Translations under genes and position numbers: made by a program | Notes under the pieces: model-generated | The model's database searches: none | What the model saw: the letters and a program-made list of their open reading frames with translations, nothing else | What the model was told of the DNA's origin: nothing | NCBI RefSeq assembly: GCF_000208925.1 | Contig: NW_001914869.1 | Coordinates: 62,001 to 126,000, forward strand | DNA: 64,000 nt | Direction of reading: 5' to 3' | From: Entamoeba histolytica HM-1:IMSS | Lineage: Eukaryota; Evosea; Mastigamoebida; Endamoebidae | In this document: positions 57,796 to 64,000 of the stretch, piece after piece | Layout of the letters: every line of letters begins with the position of its first letter | Position numbering within the stretch: the stretch's first letter is position 1

Positions 57796-58898
57796 CCAAG
57801 AATTTTTCACATTCTTTTTAGTTTATTTTTCAAATGAAATTCAAACAAAGATAATTAAGAAAACTTTCATTTAACTTAACGAGCTTCTTTCAGTAAAAAA
57901 TTAATAAGTCATTTTATATTAGTTGATAGGTATATAATTGTATCAGAGAATTAGCTATTATTTAATACTTTTATTTTATACTTTGTACTTAATTTATTTT
58001 TTCTTGTCATTACTAATAAGTTTATAATTTGCAAGCAATAAGAAGTTATTTTAAATGACTTTAACCAATAGTCGTTGATTTGTGTCTAGTCTTATAAACT
58101 TTTCATGATTATCTTGGAAAAAATATTTTACCAAACCTTGTTCTAAACTTGATTTAAATTAAATAACTATTCTTAAAAGACAAAATTACTCATTTGATAA
58201 AAACCACCATACAACAAAAAGTCTTTTGTAAGATACTTTCTAAATAAATAATTATTGTTGAGTTACATCAATCACAAATCAAATTTTATCCTTGTCTTTT
58301 TCTACACTTCCATATAAAATTTATTCAAATAATGTTTATTTCCTTAACATAGAAAACTCATAGTTAGTCTTTATTAACTTTGATAAATTTTGTATTGAAA
58401 GTATAAAAATACTCCATCACAACTAATTTTGTTAGTTTCACTCTTTATTAAATGAAAAAAAGAGTGTCATAAAAAACTACTTATATTATTTTAAAGGCAA
58501 GAAGTTATGTCTTTCCTCATCTATATTTGGTATTGATAAAATTATATGTTGATTCTGAATTATTAAAAAATTAAATTATAAATGAGTATTAGTTTATTTA
58601 CATTATTCTTTAATAATCATTATCAAAACTATGTAAATTATTTTCTATATTTTGTGTTGATACTTTTTTTATTAATAACCAGTTAAGATATTCAAGAAAA
58701 ATAAACAGATATTCAATTGTATTTATAATAAGTAATTGATTTAATTACTAATAAACGTTAAAAAAATTATTATTATCATTTAAATAATTGAAATTTAAAT
58801 CAAAATGAAAACTATTATGATTTAAAACTTATTATAAAAATCGATTTTAAGTAATATTAAAAATAAAACTAATGTATCGTATGTGTTGAGTTAAATTT
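57796..58898. other. Long intergenic region, no gene recognised
   Basis: 1,103 nt between convergent stop codons of DPRY copy 2 and CCT6. AT-rich, no ORF of 60 codons, no tRNA or repeat recognised. Confidence 0.55.
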
Positions 58899-60530
58899 TT
58901 AATTAAATTGTCCAGCATCAGCTCCTGCAGGTCGATTCTTAGCTGATCCACACCTCATTACAACATCAATTAACATTAATTGAGATGCAAGTACACTGGC
59001 TAATTGAATCATTTGTTTCTTAACTCTAATTCCATCCCAAATATCATCTATTTCTTTAAATGCTCCTGTTTCAATATCAACTCCTCCAATTTTTCCTTCT
59101 AAAATATTATCTTCTAATTCATATAATCGTTCAATAACATCATATCCACTATTTTCTATTAATGTTTTTGGTATAATTAACATTGCATTTCCCATTACTT
59201 CAACTCCTAATTTTGCTTTTCCTTTAACACTTTTAGCAAATTCTTTTAATTCTTTCCAACATTGTAACTCAAATGCTCCTGCTCCTAAAACTATTCCTCC
59301 ATCTTCCATAGCATTTTTACATGCTCTTAATCCATCTCTAATTGTATCTTTAATTTGTTCAATTTCTTGATCATCAGATCCTCTAATAAGAATAGTACAT
59401 GACTTTGGATGTTCACATTCTTCTACAAACGTATATTTCTCTTCTCCAATAACTGTCTCATATACATGTCCAGCATGTCCTAAACATTCAAATGGAATTT
59501 CATTTTCAAAACTATTTAATGCTACTCCTCCACATGCAAGAGTTAATCTTTCCATATTTCTTCTTTTAGCTCTTCTTAATCCCATAACTTTTGCAGCTGC
59601 AAGTTTATCAAGACTTGGTTGATCAATTCCTTTTTGATTTACAACAAGAAGTCCAACATCTTCTCCAATATTTCTCAACTAANNNNNNNNNNNNNNNNNN
59701 NNNNNNNNNNNNNNNNNNNNNNNNNNNNNNNNNNNNNNNNNNNNNNNNNNNNNNNNNNNNNNNNNNNNNNNNNNNNNNNNNNTACATGTTAATACAAATA
59801 CATTTTCTTATATCATGAGGCATTCCTGGATGTCGAGTTCCATGATCCATGACTAATCCTTTAATAAGTTCTGTATTTGTTGCAAATTTATGTTTCATAC
59901 TTTGGATTTCTACCATAAACAAATCAATGGTATTATCAATTTTAATAAGTTTTACTGCATCAACAATCATTTTTGATAATTGATCTACAAAGTCTATAGT
60001 AATTTTTGTTCCAATAACACTTTTTACTGCATGTTCAAGAACTAATTGATCATTACAATCAATCTTCTTTACAACTTTTGGTAAATAATCAAATAAATGT
60101 TGTCTTGCTAATTCAATCCCTTCAACTAACAATCTTGGATGAATTCCTTCATTTAAATATGGTTCACATAGTTTCATAATTTCACCACACAACAATACAG
60201 TAGATGTAGTTCCATCTCCAACAATATCATCTTGTGATGTAGCAGCACGTGCAATAAGATTTGCAGTTGGATGTTGAATATGCTATAATGTAAGTAGATC
60301 AATAAAAAGAAAAGAAGAAATAACCAAACCATTTCATTAAGTAATACCCTGCCATCTTTAGTCAACTTAATTCCACCTGAACCACTAACTAACATCTTCA
60401 ATGTTCCTTTTGGTCCTAAGTTTGTTTTTAATATTGCCTCTAACGATCTTGCTGCATGCATATTCATCATAAGAGATTGATCACGTCTACTTGCCTCGCT
60501 ATTTTGATTTAATATCTTCAATGCACTCAT
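58899..60530 (-). CDS. CCT6: Chaperonin TRiC/CCT subunit zeta (CCT6), interrupted by assembly gap
   Basis: Subunit of the eukaryotic cytosolic chaperonin folding actin and tubulin. Exon 1 is 60530..60330 (67 codons, ending NEM); a 47-nt intron (60329..60283, GTTTGG...TAG) follows; exon 2 runs from 60282 to the N gap at 59783; the gene resumes at 59678. Seen: [17 protein letters not shown] [17 protein letters not shown], ATPase motif [24 protein letters not shown], then [20 protein letters not shown] and LAHAG-like [11 protein letters not shown], diagnostic of zeta. About 45 residues of the intermediate/apical region are missing in the gap. At the gap edge, TAG (59681..59679) directly precedes the frame: best read as the 3' splice site of a second intron. 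Starts 12 nt downstream of the LRR stop codon. Confidence 0.93.
59683..59782. other. Assembly gap of 100 N
   Basis: Exactly 100 N, a conventional placeholder. By comparison with human CCT6, about 45 codons plus at least part of an intron should lie here, so the real gap is probably more than 150 nt. Confidence 0.95.
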
Positions 60531-60538
60531 TCACCCTT

Positions 60539-60554
60539 TGAATTAAAAGTTCAC
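60539..60554 (-). promoter_or_regulatory. Putative CCT6 core promoter overlapping LRR stop codon
   Basis: Minus strand GTGAAC (60554..60549) matches the GAAC element and TTAATTCA (60546..60539) the initiator; the latter contains the TAA stop of the LRR gene. Predicted leader is about 8 nt, normal for Entamoeba. Confidence 0.5.
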
Positions 60555-62390
60555 TTCGCCGTTGTTTACTATTTTTGTTATAAAAAACATAAAATAAAAA
60601 CTAGATGAATCACTTGACTCTTCTTTCTTTTGGTCATTGTCTTCATAAATTTCTTGAACAATCCCTTCAAGACTTCTTCCATTAACAATTGTTGAATTTA
60701 ACTTAACTATTTTTTCAAGCATTGGTGATTGAATAAAATGAACAATAGTACTAGATTCAAGACGTAAACAACGTACATGCGAATCAGTTAGAATAAGTTC
60801 TTCTACTTTAGCTTTGTTTATTACAAGTAGTTGAACAGCTGATTCTTTTCCAATAGAGATTGTTTCTAATTCTATAGAATGATGAGGTGAAATAATTACT
60901 TCAGATGGATATTTGAAATTAAAATTATCAACACCATCTGAAACAGATATAACTTGATTAACTTTTAATTGTTCTAATCCATAGTGATAATTTGATAAAA
61001 CTAAAGTATTAACTTCTAATTTCATTAATGAACAAATTAGTTCTTCACTTGGTTCTGACTTTAATTCAATTCTTTGTACTTTGAAAGGAATTTGACGAGA
61101 AAACAATTCAATTACATTCTCTAGAATTAAGTTTTGTACTTGAGTAGAAATAATGAATTTTATTGGTTTAGAGAATGAACTGAGCAAAAGTTTAGAATAA
61201 CTAACTTTAAATTCTTTTAGTTGTTGACATTGGCAAACTGATATAGAACATATCTTATTACCGTCTATACTTTTTAGTCTTTGACAATTTGTTAAATTAA
61301 GTGAATGTAATGTTAATTGTGGTAATTTTAATATAACTAATTTCTTATAACTATCTAGAGTCACATCTTTAAGTTGTCTAAACTCTCTAAGATTCAACTC
61401 CTCAATGTTAGTATTTATCCTTAATTCTAAACTTTGAATAGATGTAGGAAAATTTGTAGTTTTTAAATGGGTTAAATTTAATGAAGTCATATGAGTGCAT
61501 AATCTCATCCCTTGAATGTCAATATTTACTAGCGATTCTGAAGAAATTATTTCAAGTGATTTTGGAACATATACCATTAAAGGTGAACCAACATTATCTA
61601 TGTTTATACCTTCTAATAATGATCTTTGTAAATCAAGAAATACTTTTGAAGAACCTCCTTTTCTACGTATGAATGTTTCAATTAACCCACGTTTAATAAT
61701 AAATTTGGTGAAAGACTCAGGAATATTATCTTCTAAATAGAATTTAATTCCAGTATAAATGAATCGTGATACATCAAGACTAGGCCATGGAAATAATGAT
61801 TCCCAATGCTGAAACAAAATTTTAATATTTGATAATTCGTTCATAAGTGTAATATCATTTTGTGAAATTTCAAAAACATAACCAATAAATGTGGTTTGTG
61901 GATTTGATTTAACAAGTTCATAAATTGGTTTAAATTTTTTAGCATGAATAACAAATAATATGTGTTTAGGTAATGATACGTTTTTTAAATTTTTGGGTAT
62001 TGAATAAGAAAGAAGTATATTAACTTTTGAAAGTAATGGAAGCTCATTAAAATTAATTTGTGAAATTGATGTAATATAAATTTCAGATACATGAGAAGCA
62101 AAAGGCTCTCTTATCTTCTTTGATGAATCTTCACAATTTAAAATAAGTGTAGAATATTTAATATCATTTTCATTTAATTTTGATATATCAATAACTTTCT
62201 CTTTTATCCCACTAAAAAGAAGTTTTTGTTTTTCTGATAATTGATTAAACCATCTATATTCTAATTTATAATTAATAACACTTTGATATATTCTCTTTGA
62301 GACACAAATAAAATCAATAAGAGATATTTCTTTAGGAAAATAACCAAGAAGACATTGAATGAAAATTGACTCTAATTGTTTCTTGTACAT
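60543..62390 (-). CDS. F-box-like leucine-rich repeat protein (Entamoeba family), second member
   Basis: 615 aa. Seen: N-terminal F-box-like region LESIFIQCLLGYFPKEISLI, DFICVSKRIYQSV, like the LRR gene at 19211, then long irregular leucine-rich repeats (for example LEISSESLVNIDIQ, LTSLNLTHLKTTNFPTSIQS, VLKLPQLTLHSLNL) and an acidic end EEIYEDNDQKKEESSDSSSF followed by hydrophobic YFMFFITKIV. The latter is too short and too close to the end for a sure membrane segment, but a tail anchor cannot be excluded. No signal peptide. Probable protein-interaction scaffold. Its stop codon is embedded in the CCT6 promoter. Confidence 0.75.
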   Translation of the reverse strand: MYKKQLESIFIQCLLGYFPKEISLIDFICVSKRIYQSVINYKLEYRWFNQLSEKQKLLFSGIKEKVIDISKLNENDIKYSTLILNCEDSSKKIREPFASHVSEIYITSISQINFNELPLLSKVNILLSYSIPKNLKNVSLPKHILFVIHAKKFKPIYELVKSNPQTTFIGYVFEISQNDITLMNELSNIKILFQHWESLFPWPSLDVSRFIYTGIKFYLEDNIPESFTKFIIKRGLIETFIRRKGGSSKVFLDLQRSLLEGINIDNVGSPLMVYVPKSLEIISSESLVNIDIQGMRLCTHMTSLNLTHLKTTNFPTSIQSLELRINTNIEELNLREFRQLKDVTLDSYKKLVILKLPQLTLHSLNLTNCQRLKSIDGNKICSISVCQCQQLKEFKVSYSKLLLSSFSKPIKFIISTQVQNLILENVIELFSRQIPFKVQRIELKSEPSEELICSLMKLEVNTLVLSNYHYGLEQLKVNQVISVSDGVDNFNFKYPSEVIISPHHSIELETISIGKESAVQLLVINKAKVEELILTDSHVRCLRLESSTIVHFIQSPMLEKIVKLNSTIVNGRSLEGIVQEIYEDNDQKKEESSDSSSFYFMFFITKIVNNGEVNF

Positions 62391-62483
62391 ATAAACAATG
62401 AAATAAAAAAAAATTAATAAAAATTAACAAAAATAAAAACCCTTTTCATTATGTTAATAACAATACTAATTATGATGTATAAA

Positions 62484-63446
62484 TCAAAGAAATATATCAC
62501 ATGTTACACCAAAATGGTCTGACATAAATGGATATTTTTTCCCACTTACCTGAAATTTATCTACACGACAATTCTTACAAGTAATAACTGGATTTTCATT
62601 TGGTTTTTTCCAATGAAACATATAATCTAATCGTGATTTATCCATACATGATACTTCATAAGTAATTTCTGTATCACATGGTGTTTCAGTACCATTCTCA
62701 TCAATAAATGAATCACCAAAAGTTACTGGTTGAATGCCATGATTATCTCTAAGAAGTAAGTCAATAAGTTCTCCACTATCAAAATGAAAGTTTTGAAGAA
62801 ATTCTGTATATTCTGGACTTTCTGTTGTTCCATCAGTTCCAGCCCTTCCATTTACATTAAAATCACCACAGCAAATCACAGGAAATGTATCATTATTACA
62901 TTTCTTTTGAACAAATTTAGCATATTTCCTGATTTGACTTAACCTTACATCTCTTGAGGGTTTGGCTTTCTCTGGGTCTAAAGTATAATCTGCTTGTGTA
63001 TGTGTATTAAATACATGTAAATACTTATTAGACTGTATTTCAATTTTTGCATAAAGCACACCTTTAGAAGCAACAGCATCAGCATAAATACTTCTTTTAT
63101 ATAGTTTGAATTGATTCTCTACAATAGGAAATCTACTTATAATAATTAATCCAGCATCACAAAGGAAGAGTGGAAACAAAGGTTTTTCTGTTTGAATTCG
63201 ATACTTAAAACCAGCTTTTTTAGCTTTTTTTAATAATTTTTCTCTTCTCCAATTTAATTCCTTAAAGACTTCTTGAAAACAAATGATGTCAAAATCTTTT
63301 AATCGTTCTTTACAAAATACTTTCAATCTCGAATCTTTATGATCATGTCCAGCTGCTGATATTAACATTGGTCTAAGATACATATTATATGTCAATATTC
63401 TAATTGGTTTATCTTCTACATCTATTGCAATGGTTTCTTCTGCCAT
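62484..63446 (-). CDS. Neutral sphingomyelinase-like endonuclease/exonuclease/phosphatase-fold enzyme
   Basis: 320 aa. Predicted Mg2+-dependent hydrolase of sphingomyelin or related phospholipid head groups. Seen: RILTYNMYLRP (N21), CFQEVF (E59), GLIIISRFPI, HVFNTHTQAD, CCGDFNVNG, and the C-terminal SDHFGV (D310, H311), all key residues of the DNase I-like fold. The THTQA and SRFPIVE motifs are closer to bacterial-type and plasma-membrane sphingomyelinases than to DNases. No signal peptide or membrane segment visible, so cytosolic or peripheral. Divergent with RPS9 (204 nt between starts). An alternative is an inositol-phosphatase-like enzyme. Intronless. Confidence 0.82.
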   Translation of the reverse strand: MAEETIAIDVEDKPIRILTYNMYLRPMLISAAGHDHKDSRLKVFCKERLKDFDIICFQEVFKELNWRREKLLKKAKKAGFKYRIQTEKPLFPLFLCDAGLIIISRFPIVENQFKLYKRSIYADAVASKGVLYAKIEIQSNKYLHVFNTHTQADYTLDPEKAKPSRDVRLSQIRKYAKFVQKKCNNDTFPVICCGDFNVNGRAGTDGTTESPEYTEFLQNFHFDSGELIDLLLRDNHGIQPVTFGDSFIDENGTETPCDTEITYEVSCMDKSRLDYMFHWKKPNENPVITCKNCRVDKFQVSGKKYPFMSDHFGVTCDIFL

Positions 63447-63650
63447 TTTCTTGGTTTCTTTTTAAGTTCTTTCAAGAAAGTTCTTTCAATAACATAAAAA
63501 TTAATGATATTAATTTTATTAAATAATAAAATGTTATTTTATTCTAAATTTTTTTTCCAATTATAGTAAAAAATAATAAATTAAATTAAAGAAAATAGTA
63601 TTAAACCCTAGCCGTTGAGAAATCTTGAAAAAGTACTAAGAACAACAGCA

Positions 63651-64000
63651 ATGGGACGTTGTTTAAGAAATCATAGTATCACTTACAAAACACCAAAGGT
63701 ACCATACGAAAGAGAAAGATTTGATGCAGAACTTAAACTTGTTGGTCAATTTGGATTGAAAAATAAAAAGGAAATTCAACGTGTTCACTATATGCTTGGA
63801 CATATGAGAACTATTGCTAAAGTTATGTTAATGAAAGATGCTAAAGATCCAAAGAGACTTCTTGAAGGTGCAGCTCTTCTTAGAAGACTTCACAACCTTG
63901 GTATTCTCCCAAGAGACCAAAACAAGTTGGAATTTGTTCTTGCCCTTAAAGAAGAAAATCTTCTTGAAAGAAGACTTCAAACTCTTGTTTACAGAAAAGG
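63651..64000 (+). CDS. RPS9: 40S ribosomal protein S9 (uS4), 5' part (runs off window)
   Basis: Open frame from ATG 63651 to the window end with no stop (116 codons). Seen: TYKTPKVPYERERFDAELKL, VGQFGLKNKKEIQRVHYML, DAKDPKRLLEGAALLRRL, and NLLERRLQTLVYRKG, matching RPS9 (human [49 protein letters not shown]). The N-terminus (MGRCLRNHSI) differs from the usual MPRNYR. Codons are C- and G-richer than in most neighbours, as expected of a highly expressed gene. A TATA-like GTATTAAAC is at 63598-63606. Binds 18S rRNA at the mRNA entry side of the small subunit. Confidence 0.95.
   Translation, partial: MGRCLRNHSITYKTPKVPYERERFDAELKLVGQFGLKNKKEIQRVHYMLGHMRTIAKVMLMKDAKDPKRLLEGAALLRRLHNLGILPRDQNKLEFVLALKEENLLERRLQTLVYRK

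Noticed and set aside
59679..59681. In-frame TAG in CCT6, as if a broken gene
   Set aside because: It is directly at an assembly gap and fits a 3' splice site; both sides are well conserved.
1..64000. Retrotransposons (LINE/SINE), rRNA and CRISPR arrays
   Set aside because: No reverse transcriptase, endonuclease, rRNA or spaced direct-repeat array could be recognised anywhere in the window.

Overview
The window is a 64 kb piece of an Entamoeba nuclear genome, most likely the E. histolytica / dispar / nuttalli group; species cannot be fixed from sequence alone. Support: strongly AT-rich DNA with AT-ending codons, mostly intronless genes packed tens to hundreds of bases apart on both strands, short introns (47-59 nt, one of 181 nt) starting GTTTGT (variants GTTTGA, GTTTGG) and ending TAG or CAG, and Entamoeba core promoter elements (GTATTTAAAG, GAAC, AAATTCA). 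Gene families fit: Rac and Rag GTPases, TLDc proteins, the F-box-like/LRR family, ADP-forming acetyl-CoA synthetase. I count 35 protein-coding genes (two cut by the window ends, one broken by a 100-N assembly gap) and one tRNA gene.

Left part (1-16 kb): Rac-type GTPase (partial), Sec7 ARF-GEF with a MYND finger, DENN protein, membrane metallophosphoesterase, ubiquitin-like-domain protein, NOT1 scaffold of CCR4-NOT, coiled-coil TLDc protein. Middle (16-32 kb): tail-anchored small protein, AP-1-type sigma adaptin (one intron), bZIP factor, LRR protein, RagA/Gtr1 (three exons including a 30-nt microexon), LisH/CTLH-WD40 protein (one intron), two tandem TLDc-like proteins with N-myristoylation signals, and the TBP remodeller MOT1. 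Right-middle (32-51 kb): DPRY-repeat protein, EF-hand-like protein, a RING/partial-IBR protein, FKBP-TPR, RRP9, an AP-5 zeta homologue, PP2A-family phosphatase, eIF3j, a RhoGAP-like/SH3/RING/Ras-like/CaaX chimera, uracil-DNA glycosylase, secreted asparaginase, a SIM-rich protein and TRM8. Right end (51-64 kb): a lone intron-bearing tRNA-Ile(UAU), ADP-forming acetyl-CoA synthetase, the second DPRY-repeat gene, CCT6 (with gap), a second LRR protein, a neutral sphingomyelinase-like enzyme and RPS9 (partial).

Functional themes are membrane traffic (Sec7, DENN, AP-1 sigma, AP-5 zeta, Rac), nutrient/TOR signalling (RagA), gene expression (NOT1, MOT1, bZIP, RRP9, eIF3j, TRM8, RPS9) and proteostasis (CCT6, FKBP-TPR, UBL, RING). 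Neighbours are not operons; each gene appears to have its own promoter, sometimes squeezed into 12-70 nt.

Most striking observations: (i) two DPRY-repeat paralogues 23.6 kb apart share a 1,345-nt block in which I see no difference, with sharp borders and clearly diverged 3' ends, the pattern expected of recent gene conversion (or an assembly error); (ii) a single protein joining a RhoGAP-like segment, SH3, RING-like finger, degenerate Ras-like GTPase and CaaX box; (iii) RagA hidden in three exons; (iv) a dispersed tRNA-Ile(UAU) with a 10-nt intron; (v) a divergent but recognisable AP-5 zeta subunit.
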